Shown: positions 1 through 9,346 of the stretch, piece after piece
How positions within the stretch are numbered: the stretch's first letter is position 1
Layout: each line of letters opens with the position of its first letter
Source: CAWUJK01 sp963922865
GTDB lineage: Bacteria > Patescibacteriota > Gracilibacteria > BD1-5 > UBA6164
Direction of reading: 5' to 3'
Assembly: GCA_963922865.1 (NCBI GenBank)
Contig: CAWUJK010000015.1
Coordinates: forward strand, 1-27,975
Length of the DNA stretch: 27,975 nucleotides
Made by a program: the position numbers and the translations under genes
Notes under the pieces: generated by a model
Seen by the model: the letters and a program-made list of their open reading frames with translations, nothing else
The model's database searches: none
What the model was told of the DNA's origin: nothing

Positions 1-261
1 GTAGAATAGTGAATCATAGCTATGAGTTATTGGGTCGGGTATCCATCTTTTTATTCTTGTTTGATTGTATCAAAATTCACTATACCATGATCAGGCTATT
101 CAGGGAATGAAGATTGTTGGGATGTCTGTTGGTTTTATATCTACACATTTATTATTTATTCATAATTGAAATACTGACTTTTCAATTTCACTTAGTTCTG
201 CGAATAAGTTTTGTGGTAATATTAAGTATGTTAATAAGATTAGTGATAGTAGTTTTTTCAT
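1..261 (-). CDS. Secreted alpha/beta-hydrolase (esterase/lipase-like) protein, 5' part only
   Basis: The first 87 codons are visible; the rest lies beyond base 1. The protein starts with a signal peptide (MKKLLSLILLTYLILPQNLFA) and continues with IPGIAGSWYSEF and then RWIPDPITHSYDSLF. A 'PGIxGS' motif followed by a 'DPITHSYD' block is what I recall from secreted lipase/LCAT-like alpha/beta hydrolases; the catalytic GxSxG would lie outside the window. The glycines in PGIAGS are partly TGA. The start is well placed: AAGGAG sits 3 bases before the ATG, one of only two strong Shine-Dalgarno sites in the window. It follows the 55-residue gene by 35 bp and probably shares its transcript. The family is inferred from a short stretch, so the assignment is moderate. 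Confidence 0.55.
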
Positions 262-296
262 TTCTCCTTTTTTATGTGTTAAATTTTTTTTAATTT

Positions 297-464
297 TTAT
301 TGCCAAAATATATCAAATATTTTTTGATTAATTCACTGTATGTTTTGTATTTTTTCTTTTAGATTTTCCTTTCTATATACACTTTGTAAAAAATCTAGTA
401 CTACTCTATCTTTTGTTAGTCTTTCTATTTTCTTTAAAAACTCTATATCTTCTCTAAATCGCAT
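297..464 (-). CDS. Small hypothetical protein, 55 aa, translationally coupled
   Basis: Read with TGA = Gly this is a 55-residue charged protein starting MRFREDIEFLKK and ending in TAA. The start codon overlaps the stop of the upstream membrane-protein gene in a TAATG junction, which suggests translational coupling and is the main reason to believe it. The sequence is mostly Lys, Glu, Arg and hydrophobic residues in a helical pattern, with no signal peptide or membrane segment. One in-frame TGA lies near the end (IQGINQK). I recognise no family. The secreted esterase-like gene begins 35 bp downstream, so the three genes probably form an operon. Confidence 0.5.
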
Positions 465-1114
465 TATTGTATATATATATCCCTATTTTTATATTTTCTT
501 AAAATTTTTAATAAACTATTATCTTTTAATACATAAAAATTATTAGCATATAAGTTCTTAATATTGTTTATATTAGCATATTTAAAAATTTTTATATTAT
601 AATCTAGATTTTTAAATTCTATGTATGTTTTATGTTTTATTTTACATAATTCCCAATTACTTTTATACAAGTTAGTCCTAAAATCACTATAACAATACTT
701 TTCAATATTCTTAATATATTTATCAATACTAAAACTTAAATCCCAGTTTCTATTTTGTAGAAAGTTTGGTGTGTAATAATATGAAAGTGGTGAAAATATA
801 TAAAATATAACTATTGATAATATTCATGTAGATAGCATTAATCTTGCATTTTTTTGTTTTTGCTCTTCTTTTTTTATCTTTCTTCACTTTATTAATAAAT
901 AAACCCAAACTATAAAGAAAAATACAGATATATATCATGCACTTGTCCAATAATAATCTATAATTAAGTCTAAACATAAGTCTATGTAGAATCATCATCA
1001 ACATCACCAGTGTACATTTAATCATATATTCCAAAGAATTAATATTAATACAAATCATATTAATATATATAATTTTGAAAGTCAGCTGTATTTTGTTTTT
1101 TTATCTTTTTTCAT
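464..1114 (-). CDS. Hypothetical membrane protein with three predicted transmembrane segments
   Basis: This is a 216-residue protein visible only when TGA is read through; the standard code breaks it into fragments in different lengths. AAGGAG lies 2 bases upstream of the ATG. Three hydrophobic stretches can be seen: about residues 14-32 (LYILIGFVLILILWNIGL), about 60-78 (YISVFFFIVWVYLLIKG) and about 95-112 (MLSTGILSIVIFYIFSPLS). A basic, Lys/Glu/Gln-rich loop separates the second and third. A glycine-rich HWGCGGGFYID stretch follows the first helix, with the glycines encoded by consecutive TGA codons. The C-terminal 100 residues are soluble, Lys/Asn/Tyr-rich and of no family I know. It is the first gene of the left-edge operon. 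Confidence 0.6.
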
Positions 1115-1243
1115 ACTCCTTTTTAGATTATGAATTATTTTAGCATTTCGTAGTTAGAAAAAATTAACTTCTATTTTTCAATATACTCATCGATATTAAA
1201 TCTTAACAATAATTATAGTTTTAGTAATTTTTTTTGCAAGAAT

Positions 1244-1269
1244 AAAAAAGATATGAATAAATCATATCT
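1244..1269 (-). terminator. Intrinsic terminator of the RNase J gene
   Basis: On the minus strand an 8-bp stem (AGATATGA / TCATATCT) with a 5-base loop is followed at once by a run of six T. It begins 2 bases after the RNase J stop codon. The stem is almost pure AT, as expected in this genome. Confidence 0.6.
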
Positions 1270-1271
1270 CT

Positions 1272-3185
1272 CTAAACTTCAGTTACCATTGCTATAACCA
1301 TAGGTTCTCTATCAAGTTTTTTAGATAAAAACATCTCAAGATCAGATCTTATAATTTTAAGTAAATCCTTCTCAGACATATCAGGAACATCTTTTATAGT
1401 ATTTTCATATAATTCTTTTGATTTTTTTATGAGGTTTCTATGAGCATTTTTTACTTCATCTAAGTAAACAAGACCTCTAGTTTCAAGTTTTATATGTCAA
1501 ATCAATGCTCTTGATTTCTTGTCTACTTTATAATTTACAACTAAAACTCCAGCTTCCATCATTTTTTCTCTTGCTTTTAAAACATGAGAACCAGCAATGC
1601 TCATGGCATATCAATCTATGATAATTTGTTGTATAGGAGCTTTTATTCTTGATTTGAATACATTTCAAGTTTTAGGTGCAAAGTCAACTATCTGTCCATT
1701 ATCAATAAGCAATATATTATCTTGCTTAAATCATATAGAACAAGCTGTTTTCGCATGTACCGTTCTAAAATATAAGTCTCAGTAAACTGGTAAAAAGTAT
1801 TTTGGCTTTACCAAATTTAAAAATATTTTTTGCTCTTCTTGAAAAGCGTGTCCTCATGTATGGTATTCTCAGTCATCTTTTGTAAGTACATTAGCTCAAA
1901 GTTTTATAAGTTTGTTTATTATAGATACTACACTTCTATCATTTCAAGGAACAACAGAAGAAGAAAAAACTATTGTATCTCAGGAAACTATTTCAATTGC
2001 ATTATGAGTTCATTCAGCCATTCTTGAAAGAGCTGAAAATTGTTCTCATTGACTACCTGTTGTAATTATTATTTGGTCTTTGGGAACTATACCTTGTGTA
2101 TTTTTAGGTGTCATTTTTTTTACTACTCATGGTTTCATTTTTAAATAACCTAACTTTTTAGCTATCTCAACATTTTCAACCATACTTCTACCTGATAAAA
2201 ATATAGTTTTACCATATTTATCAGCACTATTTATAAGTTGTTGAACTCTTGATATCCAAGACGAAAATGCTGCTATTATAAGTCTTCACTTGCTATGATT
2301 TCTAACTATTTCATCTAATGCTTCTCATACATTTTTTTCACTCATCGAATGCCCTTTTCTAATAGAACCTGTAGAATCAGATAGAAAAAGAGTTATTCAT
2401 CTAGAACCTATTTCTCAAATTCTTTCTAAATTAGCTGGAGCATCAATTTCTGGATTAAAATCTATTTTAAAATCTCAAGTATGTACAAATTTTGCTCATC
2501 ATGGTGATTCCATATAAAATCATGCACAATCTGGAACTGAATGATTTACTTTGAAAAATTCAACACTAAATTTTCATATTTGATATTTTTTATCCAAACT
2601 TGCATCAACTTCTATTAAAATAGCTTTATCTAAAATTCAAGCTTCTTCCAACTGTTTTTTTATAAACCCTATAGTCAACTTTGTTCAATACAAAGGAGGA
2701 AATCACATAGCAGGATAAACATGTTTTAATGCTCAAATATGATCAAGATGAGCGTGAGTAATTATAAATCATTTTATGTTTTTTGTGTATTTGGTTAAAA
2801 AAGAAACATCTGGAATAGAATAATTAACTCAAGGTAAAGTATGATCTGTAAACTGAACTCAACAATCAATTAAAACTATATCTTCTTCATATTGTGCCAT
2901 ACTCATATTTTTTGAACCTGTTTCATCATTTCATCAAATAGGCAAATACCTAGTATATCATTCCCTTAGAGAAGGAAGATAAAATTTGGTATCAGGAAAC
3001 TTTGAAATAAACTTTTCTCTATAGTTAATTTGTTTAGTATCTTTTGATTGTTTAGTACAATTGTTATTAGTTTTATCTTTATTAACTAGGCCTTGACTAT
3101 TTTTAGAAATATCTTTTTTACTTTTTGATATATCGGAAAACATGTCATCTAGCTCATTATCTAGTTGGTTTAAAATATCTGTCAT
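1272..3185 (-). CDS. rnj: Ribonuclease J (metallo-beta-lactamase/beta-CASP RNase)
   Basis: RNase J is a 5'-3' exo- and endoribonuclease for rRNA maturation and mRNA decay. The metallo-beta-lactamase zinc motif HxHxDH appears as THAHLDHIG at residues 144-149. Upstream is the usual entry strand (LPIGGNDETGSKNM ... DCGVQF). Further on are the NHSVPDCAG and HTGDFKID metal-site blocks, the beta-CASP region (LSDSTG, SSWISRVQQLI, GRSMVENV), TGSQGEQFSALSRM, and the late HTGGHA motif. It is 637 residues against about 555 in the family; the excess is a Lys/Asn/Ser-rich N-terminal extension of about 75 residues before the catalytic domain. A later start is possible, but the frame is open and the ATG at 3185 is reasonable. 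It ends in TAG and is followed by a terminator. No Shine-Dalgarno site is visible. Confidence 0.93.
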
Positions 3186-3490
3186 TTTTTTTATAATGAT
3201 TATTTATTAAAATAACAAATATTCAATTAAAATAAAATTAAATAAAAAGTCCTAAAATTTTTTAAAATAATTAAATATTTTTTCGCAATTAAAAAATTTT
3301 GTTTTAGTTTTAATTTTAAATATTTTTTGATATGAACGAAATTGAATATTTGTATAAAATGGAAAATACTTTTCTCAAAAACTCTAAAATCTGAAATGAT
3401 AAAAAATTTTTAGAAGTTATTCTCTCACATGTAAAAATATTATATTATTTTTAAAATAAAAGCAAATTTAAAAATAATTATAATTTTATT
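3186..3490. other. AT-rich intergenic stretch between RNase J and the 495-aa gene
   Basis: This 305-bp gap is extremely AT-rich. It must hold the RNase J promoter on the minus strand, but no single -35/-10 pair stands out from the AT background. It contains a 14-bp inverted repeat (3215-3228 with 3340-3353) and a doubtful plus-strand small ORF at 3332-3454. Nothing else can be supported. Confidence 0.5.
3332..3454 (+). CDS. Doubtful small ORF, 40 aa
   Basis: With TGA = Gly this plus-strand frame runs ATG to TAA for 40 codons (MNEIEYLYKMENTFLKNSK...). The pattern 'Glu-x-x-Phe-Leu ... KFLEVILSHV' faintly recalls the first helices of SnoaL/DUF4440-type (NTF2-like) proteins, so it could be a remnant of such a gene, but that is weak. 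No ribosome binding site is visible, and one arm of a 14-bp inverted repeat overlaps the start. It may be chance. Confidence 0.2.
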
Positions 3491-4978
3491 TTATAAATTA
3501 TTTATATAGTTTATCATATTTTCAACATCTATTGCAGTAACTTTTGTACAATTGATATGATTTCATCATGTTTTTTCTAAAAAGTATTTTATATGTGGGT
3601 TTGACCAATATTTTTTTTCTCTAATTTTATATGAACTTAAATTTGAAACATAAATCCCATAAGAAGATAATTTGTTTTTATGTTCAGTATCACTAAGTGT
3701 AGGTAACTCTAATATTTTTCATATTTTTTCTAAGTCACTATATTTTAATTCAAAATTTCATGGCATTCAAAGAGATTTTTTCATATAAATTTTAAACCTT
3801 TTTCTTGCAAGTTTTCAAATTTGTTTAGTTGTAAAAATAGCTTTAAAATATTTAATTCATCTAATTTTAAGAGAATAGGTACAGCTAATTCAATTATCAG
3901 ATAAAAATTCAACTATAAATTTTTTAATTTCTGGTTCGCAATAATTAATATCTTTTACTACATTTTTTACTCAAGAAATTCTACAAAACCTCTCTACATG
4001 AATTTCTCTAAAGTCTTTAGCATATTTTATAGATAGTCTTTTTTCAATAAGTCAAGCAATAATTTTATCAGAAAAAAGTAATTTTCTCAAATCACGCAAT
4101 TTAAATTTTTTTGCATCACAAAAATAATAGATTCAATTGCGTGATAAAAAATTTTTTGCATATTTTTCTAGATCAATTTCTTTATTTTTAATTCACAAAT
4201 AATCATAAAATTTATCCATATCAGCTAAACTAAATTTTTCTATACTCAATTTGTTTCTTCTTATATAAAAAGAAAAGTATTTATTTTGCTTAACTTTTAA
4301 AATAAAATTTTTTCTATTAACATTTGGATATAAAGATAAATCTTTTTCCTTTAATAAAGATAATAATTCATTTTTTAAGCTTTTTTCTTCTAATTGTCTA
4401 AGTCAAAAAGATATACCTAAATTTATATATTCCTCTCAATAAATATGGTTGAGTGCTTTTTTAGAATTTTGTCTTAAAAAATATTTTATATCCAAATTAT
4501 TGCAAAATAATTTTTGAAATTTTCGTGATCAAATATAGGCAAATTCATCTAAATTATCAATTCATTTTGATTCAAGTTGAGATAATATATTGTTTTTCAA
4601 ACAATCAGTTAAAGGAGGGTAAAATCATAGGTCTTTTGCAAATTTTCTAATATGGATTTCTTTAATTTTTCATCAGTCTTTTTTTAATTGTTCTTTTCAA
4701 ATACTATCAAAAAAGAAAATTTTTATACTCTCATGAATATTCAAAATAGACTTAAAATCACTAATTGTTATAAAATAAAAATCATAATATGATTCAAATC
4801 CATTTTCAAGAAAAAATAACTTTGGATAACTAGAAAACGAATCATTCAAAATACAATTAGTTAAATTTTTTTGTTGATTTCTTAAATCTAACAATCATCA
4901 AAGTTTAGTATGCTCTAACTTATCATCAATAATTTCAGTTTTATCTATTCCTCCTTTTTTATGAACTAGTTTAGACAT
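3491..4978 (-). CDS. Hypothetical protein, 495 aa
   Basis: A continuous frame of 495 residues ending in TAA, with in-frame TGA codons throughout. The start ATG at 4978 (MSKLVHKKGGIDKTEIIDD) is the first in the frame after the upstream gap; no Shine-Dalgarno site is seen. It is Lys/Leu/Asn/Phe-rich, predicted helical and soluble, with no signal peptide or membrane helix. It contains several short sections of similar feel (FRKL, 'F..L..L..L') that could be helical repeats, but I could not align them. I do not recognise a family. It lies between RNase J (305 bp downstream) and the acyltransferase gene (74 bp upstream) on the same strand. Confidence 0.75.
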
Positions 4979-5052
4979 AAATAGGAAAAGACATTATATA
5001 ATAACCATATATTATCATTATAACATAATATAGATAAAAAGTCAAATAATTA

Positions 5053-5865
5053 TTAATCTAAATTAAAAATAATTTCTTCAAGTTCATCTTTAGAATAACT
5101 ACTAAAAGGTTTTAATTCTCAGGGTGTTAGATTCAATGATACATTTTTGTTATTTATTTCTCTAGATATATCTATGATATCTAAAAGAGACTTGGGAATA
5201 ATAGATTTTTTTCTAGACTTCTCATCATAAATGTTTGATTTGTAATCTAAATTAACAGGTAAAATATTAAAACTAGTCTTAGTGTGCAATCTTTCAAGAT
5301 TTCTATAAATATCTATATTACTTTCTTTTGTTCTACCATTGGTTCAAGATATCCAAATATTTTGTCATTTATCTAGTAGAAATGATAAATCTTGGTTATA
5401 TCTATTATTATTTTCAATAGATACTTCTCTTTGTTTTTTCAAAATTCACATATTGAAAAGTATATCATTGGAGCTTTTTGAGTCAATTCTAGCTCAGCCA
5501 TAATAAAGAATACAATAATACAAAAAATCCAAAACTTTATTTTTTGGCATAAGGTTATCTCATATTACAGATCTAATTATAGAATTGGTACTTTCTCAAT
5601 ATGATGATAATATTAAAAAAATAATTGGATCTAAAAATATATATTTATGGTTTGAAATAACTATGGTTTTTTCTAAATTCAAAAAAGGGTTTGAAGAAAT
5701 ATCAGTTTCATTTCAAGAAATATTTTGATTACAAATGAAAATTTCTGATATACGTTTTTTCATTATATCTAAATGAAAATTAAAAATATCTTGATTTATA
5801 TCTTCAAGAAAATTTTGAGAACTATTTATATATCTATATGTTTGTGATTTTCCTTCTAAATTCAT
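5053..5865 (-). CDS. PlsC-like glycerophospholipid acyltransferase
   Basis: This 270-residue protein carries the ordered blocks of an acyltransferase family I recall mainly from Bacteroidetes 1-acylglycerol-3-phosphate acyltransferases. They are SNHKYIFLD (residues 71-79; the acceptor His73 and Asp79 spaced HX5D rather than the usual HX4D), IGDNLM (101-106), GGARID (123-128) and GQNIWISGTNGRTKES (167-182). In those relatives the matching blocks read roughly NHRDIVLD, IGDNLL and NIWIAQREGRAKD. The role would be transfer of an acyl group to a (lyso)glycerophosphate at the membrane. No transmembrane helix is obvious. The glycine before TNGR is TGA-coded. The neighbours are MnmA upstream (74 bp) and the unknown 495-aa gene downstream. 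The fold is fairly sure; the substrate is not. Confidence 0.65.
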
Positions 5866-5939
5866 CAAATAAATATCTTACTAAAGTAGTATGTACTATA
5901 TATACTAAAATACAAATGTCAAGTATATAATTCTTGGTT

Positions 5940-7001
5940 TTATATAATAGAATATATAACTCAACTCATAACTAATTCATCTGATAAGTATATAGCACAA
6001 ATTTGACCATTAGCTATTGCTCTTTGTTTTTCTATAAATCTAACTTCATAGTGTTTGTTATGTTTGTAAATAATACATTCTTGGTCTATTTGTCTATATC
6101 TTATTTTACATTTAGCTTTTAAAGGAAAAACAAAATCTTTTCAAGATAAAAAATGAAAATTTTTTATAAATAGTCTATCACTATAAAGTTCTAAATCTCA
6201 AGAATTCCCTACTATTATCTCATTTTTTTCTAAATCTTTTTTTACAACAAATATAGGTTTTTTTTGTCAACCAATGTCAAGACCTTTTCTTTGTCATATT
6301 GTATAATAAAAGACTCCTTTGTGTTCTCCTAAAATTTTTCCTGAACTATCTTTTACTAAACCTTTTTTAGGTTTAATTTTTTTTTCCAAAAAACTAAACA
6401 TGTCTACCTTACCAACAAAACATATTCATTGTGAGTCTTTTCTTTTAGCATTTGGAAGTCATATTTTCTGGGCTATTTCTCTAACTTCAATTTTTTTAAA
6501 ATGTCATATAGGAAAAATAGCTTTAGATAATTGTTCTTGTTTTAGTCAAGACAAAAAATAAGATTGATCTTTATTTTCATCAACTCACTTTAATAAATGT
6601 GAGATTCATTTATCATCCTTTACTATCCTAGCATAATGTCACATCGAAATATTATCAAATCAAAGATCTAAAGCTTCTTGCAAAAATAGTTTAAATTTTA
6701 TTTCACGATTACACATTATATCAGGGTTTGGTGTAATTCATCTTTTATATCAATCATACATATAATTTAAAACTTCTTTTTCATATTCTTTTCTATAATC
6801 AAAAGTAAAAAAAGCTATATTTAAAAATTTTGCTACTTTTTTTGCTTGTTCTATATCTTGTTTAGTGCTACACTTTTCTCATTTAGGAGCTAAATAATTA
6901 ACCATAAAACCAGCTGTAACATCATAGCCTTGCTCTTTGAGAAGATATGCTGATACAGCTGAGTCTACCCCACCAGATAATCAAACCAATACTTTTTTCA
7001 T
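5940..7001 (-). CDS. mnmA: tRNA-specific 2-thiouridylase MnmA
   Basis: MnmA makes the 2-thio group of wobble U34 in tRNA Lys, Glu and Gln, using ATP to adenylate the base and a persulfide on cysteine. The 353 residues match the family length (about 360). The ATP pyrophosphatase P-loop SGGVDS is at residues 9-14. The first catalytic Cys is C97 in PNPDIMCNREIKF, and the second is C194 in SQGICFVG. GHYARI, DQSYFLSGL and YTIGQRKGL are also present in the expected order. The start is fixed by MKKVLVGLSGG; no Shine-Dalgarno site is seen. It ends in TAA. Its wobble-uridine role is of interest in a genome that decodes UGA, but the usual substrates are unrelated tRNAs. Confidence 0.96.
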
Positions 7002-7158
7002 CTAATTTTCAAATATAAAATACAAAATCAATAGTTAAAATATATGTATTTTTTCATAAAAGTATAGTTTTTAAAAAAATTTATAAGTCTATCTATATAT
7101 CATAGATAACCTTTCTAGTAAAAAATATAATCTTATGTGCTATGCTTTTTTGTAAATA

Positions 7159-7596
7159 TTATTTTTTTATTTTTTTGTTGCTTTTATAAGCCAAATATCA
7201 AATTCAAAATCATATAAGTGTAAATCAAAATTTTTTATACAATCAGTGTGACTCTCTCCTATTTTTTTTTGTTAGTAAAAATGTATAATCACTTTTATCT
7301 TCTTTTTCAGCTTTTTGTAAAACCTTTCACAAAAGAATTTTTCAAATGCCTTTTCATCTCGATTTTTTGTGAACTACTAAATCATCAATATATGATATTT
7401 TTTTTCAAAGTATTTTATCACTTGTAATGGATACTAATCAATTACTCTTATTTTTATTAGAAAAACTAAAATACATCTTCTTAAAAGGAAACATAAGAAA
7501 CACAAATCATATTATTATTTTATAAATAGAGGGTGATTTTATTTTTGATATTAGTCTTTTTTCATTTCTTTTCAAATTTAGTTTAAAACCAGTCAT
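7159..7596 (-). CDS. GNAT family N-acetyltransferase
   Basis: This 145-residue protein is the usual length of a single GNAT domain. The acetyl-CoA pyrophosphate loop R/QxxGxG appears as SRGKGIG (residues 79-85), preceded by the beta-4 strand IDDLVVHKK. The late helix/strand LYKKFGFTLIGFG (119-131) is the typical 'YxKxGF' of the family. Glycines in both motifs are encoded by TGA, so the gene is invisible under the standard code. The hydrophobic segment IIIGFVFLMFPF near residues 29-40 is likely a buried core element. The substrate cannot be told. It follows the HD-domain gene by 34 bp and is 157 bp before mnmA, all on one strand. Confidence 0.8.
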
Positions 7597-7630
7597 TTTA
7601 AAAATAAAATTAAGTAAATAGTAGTTAGGT

Positions 7631-8797
7631 TTATTGTCAAATTTTTTCTATTTTTAATTCTTCTAAGTCATTTCAAAAATCAAGAAGAACATCTTTAAGA
7701 AAATAGTCTGATGAATTTGAATTGAATTTATTAACAACTGTTTTTATATTCTTATAAATTGAGTTAAATTCTAGATTATTAGAGTCTCTCTCTATTCTAG
7801 CCTCTAAAAGTGCAGAAATAATATCAGCATTTTTTACTAAAGCTCAACAATATCAAGAAAAAGGATCTAGTGTATAGTTTTCTATTTTATTCTTATAGCT
7901 TTCATCTACATAGACAAAAAAATAATCATTCATCATTTTTTCCTCTACTTTTTCCAAAGTATTTCTAAATCATAGCACAGAGTTTTTTATAGGAGTTATA
8001 ATATCTCAAGTAATAGCTTCTGGTATATCATGATATATAGATTTTATCATTACATCAAAAACATCGTATTTTTTTGAATTACTACTAGATTTAGTCTTTT
8101 TGTTTTCTAAATTTGATAAAACATAAGAAATAAAAGTAACAATCACAAGATGACTCATAACTGAAATAGGGTACTTTCTTTGTCTTCATGACCATCTCAT
8201 AGCATGGGATAGCCTTCTTATATGACTTAAATAATTTTTATAATTATCATTTTTTAAAAGTTCTTTCAAAGAAAATAGTTTATCTTTATTTTCTTCTAAA
8301 TAAGAGTTTATTTCATCAAGAGCAACATCATAAGCATAAAGAAAAACTCTAGCATTTATAACACATTCTTGATGTCATGCAAATTTTTTAGCTCAAGATA
8401 CGATTCTATTTTCTAAACTATCTTTTTTATTTGAAAATATTTTTTTTATATCTTTTTTTAGAAATTCTCATCAATTCATTGAAAGAAAATAATCTAATAC
8501 TTTATTTTCCAAATCATCCATTATTTTAGGATTTGTTTTAAGTATATAGTCCCTAGTTCAAGAATTTATATCAGATAAAACAAGTGATTTAAGTAAATCA
8601 AATATTATTTTTTTTACTATATATTGCTTATCAACCGTTTTTCAATTTTTTTCTTCTAGATGTGATAAAAAAAGAGCTATATGTATTACAAATCCAGCAT
8701 TATCTAGTGGTGTTATATCTTCAACACGAGGAAAATTATTCCATCTTTTTATAGATAATCCTTTTGAAAAAAGTAATTTTAGTAATATTCAAATCAT
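7631..8797 (-). CDS. HD-domain phosphohydrolase, YfbR-like, with a degenerate second HD half
   Basis: This 388-residue protein has a C-terminal HD domain. H216 lies in VMSHLVIV, the His-Asp pair H256-D257 in IYHDIPEAITGD, and the last metal ligand D325 in NADIISALLEA. The 'YHDxxEAxTGDxxTPIK' wording is typical of the YfbR-type 5'-deoxynucleotidases, which act on deoxynucleoside monophosphates. The N-terminal half (RWNNFPRVEDI ... GFVIHIALFLSHLEEKNG) repeats the same helical pattern, but there the catalytic pair appears as Ser-Asp (LVLSDINSGTRD). It therefore looks like an inactive duplicate. The start is the ATG before IGILLKLLF; no Shine-Dalgarno site. It is divergent from the plus-strand block, with 214 bp between. 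Confidence 0.75.
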
Positions 8798-8855
8798 TTA
8801 TTTATTGAATTAATTATCTTTAAAAATTATGACAATACACTATGTATTTTTGTAT

Positions 8856-8893
8856 AAAAATCAATTAAAAAACTTAAAAAATAATTGATTTTT
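8856..8893. repeat. Inverted repeat in the divergent intergenic region
   Basis: An 11-bp perfect inverted repeat (AAAAATCAATT at 8856-8866 with AATTGATTTTT at 8883-8893) separated by 16 bases. It lies between the start of the HD gene and the promoter of the plus-strand block. It could be an operator or a hairpin, or simply AT-rich chance. Confidence 0.35.
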
Positions 8894-8945
8894 AGCAATT
8901 TTTTGCCTATTTTAAAAATTTATTTATGAAACAGTATATGTTTTT

Positions 8946-8974
8946 TTGTTTTAAAGTGAAAAATGTGTTAAAAT
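8946..8974 (+). promoter_or_regulatory. Putative sigma-70 promoter of the plus-strand block
   Basis: TTGTTT (8946-8951) and TAAAAT (8969-8974) are separated by 17 bp, matching the -35/-10 layout of the housekeeping sigma factor, 37 bases before the ATG at 9012. In DNA this AT-rich such matches are common, so the call rests on spacing and position. Confidence 0.4.
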
Positions 8975-9011
8975 AAAATAGTGTTAAACTTAAAGTAAAG
9001 TTAAAAAAATT

Positions 9012-9329
9012 ATGGAAGATAGGAATAAAATACAAAAAAGAATTATTCAAATAATTTCTTATATAGATTCTGATGAGGTGTTAAAACCTATAATTAAAAA
9101 TTTAAAATTATTTTCAACTGAGGATCTTTATAAATTATTAGAGTTTTTAGAAACTTGAAATTACAAACCAATTTACATTTTACTGGATGAAAAAATTAAA
9201 CAATACTTGTGAATAATAAAAGAGATAAAACAAATTAAAATATGAGAAAAAATAAAAAAATTTAAAAATATAGAAAGAAAAGAAAAGATAAAAGAAAATA
9301 TAAGTATAGAAGGTATGTTAGTATTTTAA
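9012..9329 (+). CDS. Hypothetical protein, 105 aa, first gene of the plus-strand pair
   Basis: A 105-residue frame from ATG to TAA with three TGA (Gly) codons. It begins MEDRNKIQKRIIQIISYID and is rich in Lys, Ile, Glu and Leu. A helical segment (EDLYKLLEFLETGNYKPIYILLDEKI) is followed by a strongly basic, low-complexity C-terminal part (EKIKKFKNIERKEKIKENI). No membrane helix or signal peptide is seen. It lies 17 bp before the giant repeat protein on the same strand and likely shares its promoter. I recognise no family; the pairing with the next gene is the only clue to its role. Confidence 0.65.
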
Positions 9330-9346
9330 AAAATAAAAAAACAAAA

